Shown here in pieces: positions 44,198 to 53,199 of a DNA stretch of 64,000 bases; position 1 is the stretch's first letter, and each line of letters begins with the position of its first letter. The position numbers were made by a program, and so were the translations under genes. This DNA is from an uncultured Gammaproteobacteria bacterium (lineage in GTDB: Bacteria; Pseudomonadota; Gammaproteobacteria; Eutrophobiales; Eutrophobiaceae), in contig OY282354.1 in the NCBI GenBank assembly GCA_958295485.1, positions 3,310,042-3,374,041 of the forward strand, written 5' to 3'. A model generated the notes under the pieces. That model searched no databases and had not been told where the DNA came from. It worked only from the letters and a program-made list of their open reading frames with translations.

Positions 44198-46611
44198 TAC
44201 AGCCTTAACCGCTCGTTGGCGGGGTCATAAGCAGGTTCTTTCAAGACCCTTGCCTGGCGACGTTCTCCAAGGAGGTCAACGCCCAACTGCGTGCCGGGCT
44301 TTGCCAGCGCCGGGGCAACGTAACCAAAGCCTAAACTTTTTTGAACGAAATGACCGTACCCCCCCGACGTGGTTACCCCAACGCAGGTATCGCCGTCGAA
44401 TATGGGTTCGCCACCCCGAACGTCCGAATCCGTCGCATCGACTTCGAAATACACGAGCTGCATGGTTCGATCCTGTTGCTTCAGGGTGGCTTCCTTGCCG
44501 GTAAAGTCTTCCTTGTCGAACTTGATAAAGCGCCCCATATCGGCATCGATCATCGTGACTTCGTTGGTCAACTCCGCCCCCCAGCCCCGGTACGCCTTCT
44601 CCATTCGCAGGCTGTTCAGGGCGTACAGCCCGAAATTGGCGATGCCGAAGGCCTCGCCAGCTTCCCGGATAGCATCATACAACCCCTCCACGTGCTCCAT
44701 CGGCGGATGCAGTTCCCAACCTAATTCACCGGCGTAGTTGACCCGCAAGGCCCGGACAGACCTTCCGGCGACGCTGATTTCCTTGCCGCTCAACCAGCGG
44801 AATGCGCCGCTGTCCAGGGGCGAGTCCGTGAGCTTGGCAAGCACGTCCCGCGAGCGCGGCCCGACAAGCACGAGCACGCCCCGCTCATCGGTGACGTTGG
44901 CGATGTGTACCTGCTCGCCTTCGAGCCGGCCCTGGCGCAAGTGGTCCAGGTCGCGTAGCTCGGCGCCGGCCGCAGACAATACGTAGAAGTGATCGTCAGC
45001 AAGATGCGTGATCGTCATCTCGCCGCCGATACGCCCGCCTTCGGACAAGACGTGCGCCAGGGTGATCCCGCCCCTTTTCGGCATCCTGTTGGCGCAAATG
45101 CGATCCAGGAATGCGCGGGCGTCGGCGCCGGTCACGTCGTACTTGGCGAAGCCTGATAAATCCAATATGCCGACCCGCTCGCGCACTGCAAGGCATTCGG
45201 CGCGCGTCACGTCGAAAACGTTGTTGCGGCGGTAGCTGTATTCTTCTTCGCGACCGTCTGAAGAAAACCACTTGGGTCGTTCCCAACCGAAGGTCTCGGT
45301 ATGCACACAACCCTGCGCTTTCAGCTTCTCATGCAGCGGGCTGACGCGGCGGGGGCGGGCGGCGGGCAACTCTTCACCGGGAAGCGGGGTAAAGTAGGTG
45401 ATGCTGTAGTCCTGACAGCCCTTCGCCTTCATGTAGCTCTCATCGGCAAAGGCGCCGAAACGGCGAGGATCGAATCCGGTCATGTTGATTTCCGAATCGC
45501 CGTAGAGCATCCACTGCGCAAGATACTTGCCGCACCCGGCGCCTTGGGCGATGCCGAAGGAGGAACCGCAACAGAGCCAGAAGTTCTCAAGCCCGGCCAC
45601 AGGCCCCAAAAGCGGTGGGCCATCGGCAGGATGGGGAATGGCGCCGTTGACGATACGTTTGATGCCGGCGTCTTCGATTATCGGCATGCGCTCCATCGCG
45701 CGCTCGAGCCATGGCATCAGTCGCTCCAGGTCGTCGGCAAACAGTTCGCTGTCGGACTCCCAGTCCGGCAAGCCCCGGGGCGGCCACGCTTCGGCGAGGT
45801 TATCGTGTTCGTAGATGCCGATAAGACCGGACTGCTGCTCCTGCCGCAGGTAGGCGGAGGCGTAAGGGTCGCGGATCACCGGAATCTCTTCATCGCGATC
45901 GACGAACTCCTGGATCTGGCCGGAAATGAGATAATGGTGTTGGATATTGCAGATGGGCAGGTCCGCGCCCACCATCTGCGCCACCTGCCGGGCGTAGCAA
46001 CCGGCTGCATTGACGACTATTTCCGCTACGACCGTGCCGTTCCCGGTCACGACTTCCCATTCGCCGGAAGGCAGCGGGTTGATGTCGATAACCCGGTTGT
46101 GCCGGACGATCTTCGCGCCCATGTTGCGCGCGCCCCGCGCCATCGCGTTGCACAGGCCCGTAGGGTCAGCATGACCGTCGTCCCGCGTCCACGCGCCGGC
46201 CAGGACACCGTCGGTAGAGACGAAGGGGTTGAGCTTTTTGATCTGGTCGACGCCTATGATTTCCATGTGGAACCCGACATTGGCGGCGATCCCCTTCAGG
46301 TATTCGAACCAGTCCAGGTCGCGCTGGGTCAGCGCGAAGCGAACACTGCCCGACGTATGCCAACTGACGGCCTGTCCGGTGAGTCGCTCCAGCCGCTTGT
46401 AGAGGGAGATGCTGTACTCGTGGATCTTGGCCAGGTTGTAATTGCCGACCAGGTTGGGACACTGTCCGGCGGCATGCCAGGTCGAGCCGGAGGTGAGCTC
46501 GCCTTTCTCAATCAAAAGAACGTCGGTGCAGCCCTCCTCCGCCAGGTGGTAGAGCAACCCGACCCCCATGATGCCGCCGCCGACGATAACGATGCGGGCA
46601 TGACTGTCCAT
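44197..46611 (-). CDS. FAD-dependent dehydrogenase with GcvT domain (dimethylglycine/sarcosine dehydrogenase-like), first gene
   Basis: 804 aa. IVIVGGGIMGVGLLYHLAEE near residue 6 (FAD dinucleotide motif) and LTSGSTWHAAGQCPNLVGN near 40 (covalent-flavin His). FAO_M domain around 370-430, then GcvT: ADARAFLDRICANRMPKRGG near 500, VLVLVGPRSRDVLAKL near 575, GELGWELHPP near 625 and NSLRMEKAYRGWGAELTNE near 660. The folate-binding region is retained, so formaldehyde is probably captured as methylene-THF. It is followed directly by the second dehydrogenase gene. With the MttB-like gene it suggests use of betaine or other methylamines. Confidence 0.88.
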   Translation of the reverse strand: MDSHARIVIVGGGIMGVGLLYHLAEEGCTDVLLIEKGELTSGSTWHAAGQCPNLVGNYNLAKIHEYSISLYKRLERLTGQAVSWHTSGSVRFALTQRDLDWFEYLKGIAANVGFHMEIIGVDQIKKLNPFVSTDGVLAGAWTRDDGHADPTGLCNAMARGARNMGAKIVRHNRVIDINPLPSGEWEVVTGNGTVVAEIVVNAAGCYARQVAQMVGADLPICNIQHHYLISGQIQEFVDRDEEIPVIRDPYASAYLRQEQQSGLIGIYEHDNLAEAWPPRGLPDWESDSELFADDLERLMPWLERAMERMPIIEDAGIKRIVNGAIPHPADGPPLLGPVAGLENFWLCCGSSFGIAQGAGCGKYLAQWMLYGDSEINMTGFDPRRFGAFADESYMKAKGCQDYSITYFTPLPGEELPAARPRRVSPLHEKLKAQGCVHTETFGWERPKWFSSDGREEEYSYRRNNVFDVTRAECLAVRERVGILDLSGFAKYDVTGADARAFLDRICANRMPKRGGITLAHVLSEGGRIGGEMTITHLADDHFYVLSAAGAELRDLDHLRQGRLEGEQVHIANVTDERGVLVLVGPRSRDVLAKLTDSPLDSGAFRWLSGKEISVAGRSVRALRVNYAGELGWELHPPMEHVEGLYDAIREAGEAFGIANFGLYALNSLRMEKAYRGWGAELTNEVTMIDADMGRFIKFDKEDFTGKEATLKQQDRTMQLVYFEVDATDSDVRGGEPIFDGDTCVGVTTSGGYGHFVQKSLGFGYVAPALAKPGTQLGVDLLGERRQARVLKEPAYDPANERLRL

Positions 46612-46840
46612 GACACTCTCCGTTACAAGTATCTATTGGCCTCTTACAGCCAATGGTGGTTGATGACGTCGGAAAAAAACCGGTTGGATGGCGCTCATGG
46701 ATAAGTAATTCACCTTTTGGGAAGTCCGTACTATTGCACTGTTCATGCTAATAGGAAAAGGATGGAAAAATCATCCATTAACGGCGGGCAATGTCGAAAA
46801 AAGCTATTTACATGTCGTTCATTGATAAATAGTTCACTGT
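46612..46840. other. Spacer upstream of the dehydrogenase operon
   Basis: AT-rich sequence between the dehydrogenase start and the MITE-like element. It presumably holds the operon promoter. No ORF, RNA or clear operator recognised. Confidence 0.4.
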
Positions 46841-47040
46841 CCTCCTGCCTGCGTTGGGGGTATCGCAAAAGGCCGCCGCCATCGCCGACCCGCCTGGGGC
46901 AACCACAGGGGGGGTTACCTCAGGCGGGCGGGATGGCCGCGCTCCCAGGCCGGAGAGGGCCGGCGCCGGGGGCTGCCCCCAGGGAATTAACGGCGTCCCT
47001 GCCGCCCAACTTTTACCCCTTTTGCGACACTCCTCCCTGA
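46841..47040. repeat. MITE-like element, copy A
   Basis: About 200 bp with imperfect terminal inverted repeats: left end GTTGGGGGTATCGCAAAAGG (to 46872), right end CCTTTTGCGACACTCCTCCC (47018-47037). The interior is GC-rich with several self-complementary blocks (CTCAGGCGGGCGGG, CCCAGGCCGG). No ORF. Copy B at 49534-49727 is close to identical apart from a 7-bp length difference. Single ends of the same type occur at about 12126-12141 and 28888-28905. Confidence 0.7.
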
Positions 47041-47086
47041 TTATTGATGGTTCGTCGATGCTGACAAATCTGCCCGCGTTGAAAGA

Positions 47087-49399
47087 TCAGAAGTTTTTGC
47101 GTATTTCCAGGCCGAAGGTGCGCGGTCGATTTGTGACAATGCGCGGCCGGCCTGGTTTTTCCGCTGCGATGGAATTATTATCAGACAGGTTGGCGTGTTC
47201 ATTAGTCGCATTCTTGACAAACAAGGCTACGTCCCAGCTGTCCGTTTGAAAGGCGCCGAGGCGAAAATTAAGCAAGTCGAACGAGTCCCGCACCCGTGGC
47301 GGCGTCGTGCCACTGACGTTGTTGGCGCTGAGACTGTCGCCATAATAGGAATAATCGCCCCGGAGATAACCTTCCCAATCGGAAAACAGTGGAAAGCTGT
47401 ATTCGGCGGCGGCATTAAAGGTGATCTCCGGCACCTGCAGGATACGGTCTCCCGCAACCGTGCCTACCAGGCGGTCGCCCTTGGTAATCTTGGCATCGGT
47501 GTACCCAAGCCCCATGGAAACGTTCAAACCCTCCATCGGAACCGCCTTGAGCTCAACTTCAACACCTTTGTTCTCAGCCGACCCGGAATTCGCTACGTAC
47601 TGGAATCCGCACGACAGCCGATTCGTTTGCAGGGTATCGCTCCAATTGACATTGAAAGCCGCGATATTCAAATGGACGCGCTCGGCCAACCAGGATGACT
47701 TCATGCCCATCTCAAAATTCCAGAGTGAATCCGAATCGAAAGTGAGTATATCGGCATTGGTAATGCCCAGGTCCGCGAGTTGAGTGGCGCAAAAGGCTTC
47801 CGGCACGGGCAGGTTGATGCCGCCGACGCGAAAACCCTTTGACGCCGTGGCGTAAACCAACAAGTCATCAGTGACGTCGAGCTCCATCAGGACCTTGGGC
47901 ACCACCCTGGAGTCGCTGCGAGTGGGGGGCATCTGGGTCGCCGGACCGCCATTGACAATACCATCCCGCACGGCGCTGAAATCGATGGTGGTCTTCGACC
48001 AGCGCGCGCCGCCGGTCAGTCTCAGGTTGTCACTCAACCTTAGCGTCAACTCGCCGAAGACCGCAATTTCTTCAGTATCAGTATAATCGAGAGTTTCAAA
48101 TACCAGGTCAGAGCCCAGGGCGCCGGGTGGAAAGGGTATCGGAAATCCGGGGGCAATACCCGTCAATAACGCGTTGAGGTCGCTGGTGAATCTTGCATTG
48201 ATGCCCGGCGCAAAAGACGGCGGATAGTTAAGGATATGTTCCCGGTCCTCGTAGAAGACCCCTAAAGTCATAGCCACGCTTTCAACAGGCAGGTCGCCAA
48301 AACCGGCAATCAAACGGGTTTCATGCACGAACGCGGTATCTTCTTCCGTTTCAGACAGCGGGGAGGGGATATGCGGCTCAGACAGTCCGTTTGCCACAAA
48401 TATCAAACCATCCAGGGTGCCCGTCTGATCTTCGAACTCATTGACTTCCCGGTCAAACTTTGCCGTGGTGGACACTATCTCACCGAAGCCCGTATCAACA
48501 TTGATAGTGACACTCCCCAGCCACCATTCTTCCTCGCCGGGCTCCGCGATATTATTATGTCGCGGCACTTCAAAATTGCCCGGGGAGAGGTCGGCAAGGG
48601 GCAGGTTGTCTGAATCAGTGCGCTGATACATGAAACGGGGTCTTATACTGACGTTATCGGCGACATTCCAGGTGAAAGACAGTTGGCCACCATAAAACTC
48701 GTCATCATCCACGTTTTCCACCGGGTCGAACGCCGGCCGGTTGGAACCGGCAATATGCACCCGGTCAAATATGCCGGAGTTCTGGGCATAATACACCAAG
48801 GCGCGCATGCCCAATACGCCGTCTATAATCGGCGCGTTCAAACTGCCGTCAACCCGCCAGTTGATATCGCCTTCCTTGACATCCGATATCGAAGCGCCCA
48901 TGGAACCTTCCCTCTCGTCCGCGTTCGCCTGCTTCGTGATAACCCGAACCGTGCCGCCCATGGAACGCGCGCCGTAGAGCGTGCCTTGCGGGCCGCGCAA
49001 GACCTCAACCCGTGAAACATCGGAGATGCGCGGGTTCATGTATTCCGGCACCGGAATATCATCGATGTAGAAGCCCGTGGCCCCGACAACGCCGCCACCG
49101 GCGACGCCGCGGATTGCCGGAGAACCGGCGTTGAAGCGACCATCAGCTTCATTGCTGAGGCCCAGGTTGGGAATTTTGAGGCCGTAGTCGAATATGCCTT
49201 CCGCGCCGCTACGTTGCAGTTCGAATTCGCTGAAAGCCGTTATGGACATGGGCGTGTCCTGCAAGCTGGTTTCGCGTTTGGTTGCGGTGACGATAATCTC
49301 CTCTATCGCCTGCGCCCATACCTGGCTTGACGCGACCAGGCATGACAATAATAAAACAACCTGCCATTGAGCATAAGTTGCGATATTTCTTCTATTCAT
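47087..49399 (-). CDS. TonB-dependent receptor, duplicate 1
   Basis: 770 aa from the ATG at 49399, which follows GGGGG at 6-base spacing; longer frames exist. Signal peptide QWQVVLLLSCLVASSQVWAQ. Plug: EEIIVTATKRETSLQDTPMS, IRGVAGGGVVGATGFYIDDI and VEVLRGPQGTLYGARSMGGT. The barrel ends TFGLEIRKNF with the terminal Phe of outer-membrane proteins. Probable substrate unknown. About 16 substitutions separate it from duplicate 2, scattered in plug, barrel and leader (for example GLKIPNLGL versus GVKIPNLGF). Both frames are intact, so both could work. Confidence 0.93.
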   Translation of the reverse strand: MNRRNIATYAQWQVVLLLSCLVASSQVWAQAIEEIIVTATKRETSLQDTPMSITAFSEFELQRSGAEGIFDYGLKIPNLGLSNEADGRFNAGSPAIRGVAGGGVVGATGFYIDDIPVPEYMNPRISDVSRVEVLRGPQGTLYGARSMGGTVRVITKQANADEREGSMGASISDVKEGDINWRVDGSLNAPIIDGVLGMRALVYYAQNSGIFDRVHIAGSNRPAFDPVENVDDDEFYGGQLSFTWNVADNVSIRPRFMYQRTDSDNLPLADLSPGNFEVPRHNNIAEPGEEEWWLGSVTINVDTGFGEIVSTTAKFDREVNEFEDQTGTLDGLIFVANGLSEPHIPSPLSETEEDTAFVHETRLIAGFGDLPVESVAMTLGVFYEDREHILNYPPSFAPGINARFTSDLNALLTGIAPGFPIPFPPGALGSDLVFETLDYTDTEEIAVFGELTLRLSDNLRLTGGARWSKTTIDFSAVRDGIVNGGPATQMPPTRSDSRVVPKVLMELDVTDDLLVYATASKGFRVGGINLPVPEAFCATQLADLGITNADILTFDSDSLWNFEMGMKSSWLAERVHLNIAAFNVNWSDTLQTNRLSCGFQYVANSGSAENKGVEVELKAVPMEGLNVSMGLGYTDAKITKGDRLVGTVAGDRILQVPEITFNAAAEYSFPLFSDWEGYLRGDYSYYGDSLSANNVSGTTPPRVRDSFDLLNFRLGAFQTDSWDVALFVKNATNEHANLSDNNSIAAEKPGRPRIVTNRPRTFGLEIRKNF

Positions 49400-49533
49400 T
49401 ACTACCCCCATATCAATACGTTCGGATAATTTGACAAGGGATAGTATTCCTGCCTGAATAAAATAGTGTTATCCCTAATACGCAATAAAAGCGTATTAAT
49501 TTGACCTGGATTCGGCGGGTATGGGTACAGAAT

Positions 49534-49730
49534 CCTCCTGCCTGGTTGGGGGGTACCGCAAAAGGTCGCCGCCGTCGCTGACCCGCCTGGGGCAACCACA
49601 GGGGGGGTTACCTCAGGCGGGCGGGATGGTCGCGCTCCCAGGCCGGAGCGCCGGGGGGCTGCCCCCAGGGAATTAATGGCGTCCCTGCCGCCCAACTTTT
49701 ACTCCTTTTGCGACACTCCCCCCGGATTAT
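49534..49730. repeat. MITE-like element, copy B
   Basis: Between the duplicate receptor genes: left end GGGGGGTACCGCAAAAGG (to about 49565), right end CCTTTTGCGACACTCCCCCC. Same interior as copy A. The remaining part of the 373-bp spacer (49400-49533) is the duplicated receptor promoter. Confidence 0.7.
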
Positions 49731-49772
49731 TGATGGTTCGGCGATGCTGACAAATCTGCCCGTGTTGAAAGA

Positions 49773-52085
49773 TCAGAAGTTTTTGCGTATTTCCAGGCCG
49801 AAGGTGCGCGGTCGATTTGTGACAATGCGCGGCCGGCCCGGTTTTTCCGCTGCGATGGAGCGATTATCGGACAGGTTGGCGTGTTCATTAGTCGCATTCT
49901 TGACAAACAAGGCCACGTCCCAGCTGTCCGCTTGAAAGGCGCCGAGGCGAAAATTAAGCAAGTCGAACGAGTCCCGCACCCGTGGCGGCGTCGTGCCACT
50001 GACGTTGTTGGCGCTGAGACTGTCGCCATAATAGGAATAATCGCCCCGGAGATAACCTTCCCAATCGGAAAACAGCGGAAAGCTGTACTCGGCGGCGGCA
50101 TTAAAGGTGATCTCCGGCACCTGCAGGATACGGTCTCCCGCAACCGTGCCTACCAGGGGGTCGCCCTTGGTAATCTCGGCATCGGTGTACCCAAGCCCCA
50201 TGGAAACGTTCAAGCCTTCCATCGGAACCGCCTTGAGCTCAACTTCAAGACCTTTGTTCTCAGCCGACCCGGAATTCGCCACGTACTGGAATCCGCACGA
50301 CAGCCGATTCGTTTGCAGGGTATCGCTCCAATTGATATTGAAAGCCGCGATATTCAAATGGACGCGCTCGGCCAACCAAGATGACTTCATACCCATCTCA
50401 AAATTCCAGAGTGAATCCGAATCGAAAGCGAATATATCGGCATTGGTAATGCCCAGGTCCGCGAGTTGAGTGGCGCAAAAGGCTTCCGGCACGGGCAGGT
50501 TGATGCCACCGACGCGAAAACCCTTTGACGCCGTGGCGTAAACCAACAAGTCATCAGTGACGTCGAGCTCCATCAAGACCTTGGGCACTACCCTGGAGTC
50601 GCTGCGAGTGGGGGGCATCTGGGTCGCCGGACCGCCATTGACAATACCATTCCGCACGGCGCTGAAATCCAGGGTGGTCTTCGACCAGCGCGCGCCGCCG
50701 GTCAGTCTCAGGTTGTCACTCAACCTTAGCGTCAACTCGCCGAAGACCGCAATTTCTTCAGTATCAGTATAATCGAGAGTTTCAAATACCAGGTCAGAGC
50801 CCAGGGCGCCGGGTGGAAAGGGTATCGGAAATCCGGGGGCAATACCCGTCAATAACGCGTTGAGGTCGCTGGTGAATCTTGCATTGATGCCCGGCGCAAA
50901 AGACGGCGGATAGTTAAGGATATGTTCCCGATCCTCGTAGAAGACCCCTAAAGTCATAGCCACGCTTTCAACAGGCAGGTCGCCAAAACCGGCAATCAAA
51001 CGGGTTTCATGCACGAACGCAGTATCTTCTTCCATTTCAGACAGCGGGGAGGGGATATGCGGCTCAGGCAGTCCGTTTGCCACAAATATCAAACCATCCA
51101 GGGTGCCCGTCTGATCTTCGAACTCATTGACTTCCCGGTCGAACTTTGCCGTGGTGGACACTATCTCGCCGAAGCCCGTATCAACATTGATAGTGACACT
51201 GCCCAGCCACCATTCTTCCTCGCCGGGCTCCGCGATATTATTATGTCGCGGCACTTCAAAATTGCCCGGGGAGAGGTCGGCAAGGGGCAGGTTGTCTGAA
51301 TCAGTGCGCTGATACATGAAACGGGGTCTTATACTGACGTTATCAGCGACATTCCAGGTGAAAGACAGTTGGCCACCATAAAACTCGTCATCATCCACGT
51401 TTTCCACCGGGTCGAACGCCGGCCGGTTGGAACCGGCAATATGCACCCGGTCAAATATACCGGAGTTCTGGGCATAATACACCAAGGCGCGCATGCCCAA
51501 TACGCCGTCTATAATCGGCGCGTTCAAACTGCCGTCAACCCGCCAGTTGATATCGCCTTCCTTGACATCCGATATCGAAGCGCCCATGGAACCTTCCATC
51601 TCATCTGCGTTCGCCTGCTTCGTGATAACCCGAACCGTGCCGCCCATGGAACGCGCGCCGTAGAGTGTGCCTTGCGGGCCGCGCAAGACCTCAACCCGTG
51701 AAACATCGGAGATGCGCGGGTTCATGTATTCCGGCACCGGAATATCATCGATGTAGAAGCCAGTAGCGCCGACAACGCCACCACCGGCGACACCGCGGAT
51801 TGCCGGAGAACCGGCGTTGAAACGGCCATCAGCTTCATTGCTGAAGCCCAGGTTGGGAATTTTGACGCCGTAGTCGAATATGCCTTCCGCGCCGCTGCGT
51901 TGCAGTTCGAATTCGCTGAAAGCCGTTATGGACATGGGCGTGTCCTGCAAGCTGGTTTCACGTTTGGTTGCGGTGACGATAATCTCCTCTATCGCCTGCG
52001 CCCATACCTGGCTTGGCGCGACCAAGCATGACAATAATAAAACAACCTGCCATTGAGCATAAGTTGCGATATTTCTTCTATTCAT
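49773..52085 (-). CDS. TonB-dependent receptor, duplicate 2
   Basis: 770 aa, ATG at 52085 after GGGGG (an in-frame ATG at 52115 lacks a ribosome site). Leader QWQVVLLLSCLVAPSQVWAQ, plug and barrel as in duplicate 1; about 98 percent identical by inspection. This copy keeps the ancestral position next to the divergent AraC-family gene, whose product is the best candidate regulator. The outer-membrane receptor family and TonB dependence are clear; the ligand is not. Confidence 0.93.
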   Translation of the reverse strand: MNRRNIATYAQWQVVLLLSCLVAPSQVWAQAIEEIIVTATKRETSLQDTPMSITAFSEFELQRSGAEGIFDYGVKIPNLGFSNEADGRFNAGSPAIRGVAGGGVVGATGFYIDDIPVPEYMNPRISDVSRVEVLRGPQGTLYGARSMGGTVRVITKQANADEMEGSMGASISDVKEGDINWRVDGSLNAPIIDGVLGMRALVYYAQNSGIFDRVHIAGSNRPAFDPVENVDDDEFYGGQLSFTWNVADNVSIRPRFMYQRTDSDNLPLADLSPGNFEVPRHNNIAEPGEEEWWLGSVTINVDTGFGEIVSTTAKFDREVNEFEDQTGTLDGLIFVANGLPEPHIPSPLSEMEEDTAFVHETRLIAGFGDLPVESVAMTLGVFYEDREHILNYPPSFAPGINARFTSDLNALLTGIAPGFPIPFPPGALGSDLVFETLDYTDTEEIAVFGELTLRLSDNLRLTGGARWSKTTLDFSAVRNGIVNGGPATQMPPTRSDSRVVPKVLMELDVTDDLLVYATASKGFRVGGINLPVPEAFCATQLADLGITNADIFAFDSDSLWNFEMGMKSSWLAERVHLNIAAFNINWSDTLQTNRLSCGFQYVANSGSAENKGLEVELKAVPMEGLNVSMGLGYTDAEITKGDPLVGTVAGDRILQVPEITFNAAAEYSFPLFSDWEGYLRGDYSYYGDSLSANNVSGTTPPRVRDSFDLLNFRLGAFQADSWDVALFVKNATNEHANLSDNRSIAAEKPGRPRIVTNRPRTFGLEIRKNF

Positions 52086-52212
52086 TACTACCCCCATATC
52101 AATACGTTTGTACAATTTAGCAACATATAGTATTCTTGCCTGAATAAAATAGTGTTATCCCTAATGCGCAAAAAACAGATTAATTTGACCTGCGATTCGG
52201 CGGGCATGAGTG

Positions 52213-53199
52213 ATGAATAATCCGATTTGCACAAAACAACCCCTGATCAAGCAGCTTCACCACTGGGACATCGACGAACAGGCGGCCCGGCTTACAGGTT
52301 ATGACCAGTCCTATCAACAGATCAGCAAGGGGCCTTTTATCGGCGTTTTTACTTCATGCGAAACAGACCCTGAGCTGGCCTTGTTCTTTGAAGCGACCAA
52401 CCAGATTTTATATCAAAACGCAACGGTTCCGCAAAATTATTACGCGGTCGGTTTGCTGATGGATACCGACAGGACCCTTACGCTCAATTGTGAAACCTTT
52501 CCGAAAGGCGCGGCGTTTATTTTGCCGCCCGGGGCCAACATGGAAGGCGCCACGTCGCCCGACCTGAAAATATGCGTCATCCACGTATCCTGCCACTTGC
52601 TTAACAACGCGTTCCGGCGCCAGTATCCCGGCCGGAAGCTGTTCAGGCCGGAATACATTCCGCCCATCCTGGTAAAGAGCAAAAAAGACACCCGGCGCCT
52701 GTATTCATTACTGACAGATTTTCAGACAGGAGCTGAGCAAGGGCAGCTTTCCCTGGAAAGTCCAAACCAGTGGGCCGCCTTCAAGGCGGCGCTGACGGAA
52801 ACGGTATGTTCGCTGTTTATCGCAACCGACGACCGGGCACGGCTCGGGTCCGGCTTAATCAGAAACAAACACCGCCGGCTCTTCCATGATGCGCTGGACA
52901 TAATCAGGGACAATTTGCGCGAGGAGCTGACAGTCGGGAAGTTGTGTGAAGAGTTGGGAACGTCGCGGCGCACCCTGGAATATGTATTCAATGAAGTCAT
53001 TGAGATGAGCCCGGCCCGGTATATCAGGGCCCTGCGCCTTAATAATATCCGCCGGGAAATTATCTCGATGGAAAACCGGCATATCTCCCTGGGAGACATA
53101 GCGGCGAACTGGGGGATATGGCACCTGGGCCGATTCTCCAGGGATTACCGCCGGCTTTTTGGCGAATTGCCCTCCGCGACAAAAGTAAACAGGGGTTAA
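52213..53199 (+). CDS. AraC-family transcriptional regulator
   Basis: 328 aa from the ATG at 52213 (a GTG lies one codon before). The N-terminal 210 residues form a cupin-like sensor region. The C-terminal AraC domain has two helix-turn-helix units: LTVGKLCEELGTSRRTLEYV followed by FNEVIEMSPARYIRALRLNN, and a second unit ISLGDIAANWGIWHLGRFSR with DYRRLFGELPS. This is the standard AraC signature (iadiA...G......Fsr.yrr.FGe.Ps). It is divergent from receptor duplicate 2 with 127 bp between, so it probably controls the receptor. Convergent with kynU. Confidence 0.9.
   Translation: MNNPICTKQPLIKQLHHWDIDEQAARLTGYDQSYQQISKGPFIGVFTSCETDPELALFFEATNQILYQNATVPQNYYAVGLLMDTDRTLTLNCETFPKGAAFILPPGANMEGATSPDLKICVIHVSCHLLNNAFRRQYPGRKLFRPEYIPPILVKSKKDTRRLYSLLTDFQTGAEQGQLSLESPNQWAAFKAALTETVCSLFIATDDRARLGSGLIRNKHRRLFHDALDIIRDNLREELTVGKLCEELGTSRRTLEYVFNEVIEMSPARYIRALRLNNIRREIISMENRHISLGDIAANWGIWHLGRFSRDYRRLFGELPSATKVNRG

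Larger units (their letters stand above)
46841..52215. repeat. Tandem duplication of about 2.69 kb (TonB receptor plus MITE)
   Basis: The unit 46841-49533 repeats as 49534-52215: MITE-like element, receptor gene, and promoter region up to the first bases of the araC gene. Receptor genes are offset by exactly 2686 bp with no indel. Promoter regions are less similar (for example 49418-49450 against 52104-52136). The outer edges are the left end of MITE copy A and the start of the AraC-family gene. Confidence 0.9.

Noticed and set aside
43406..44230. 274-codon open frame antisense to the second dehydrogenase gene
   Set aside because: Same reason: shadow of a well-supported gene.
45301..46704. 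467-codon open frame antisense to the first dehydrogenase gene
   Set aside because: The opposite strand encodes a clear 804-aa FAD/GcvT enzyme. The antisense frame has no recognisable motif and arises from GC-rich codon bias.
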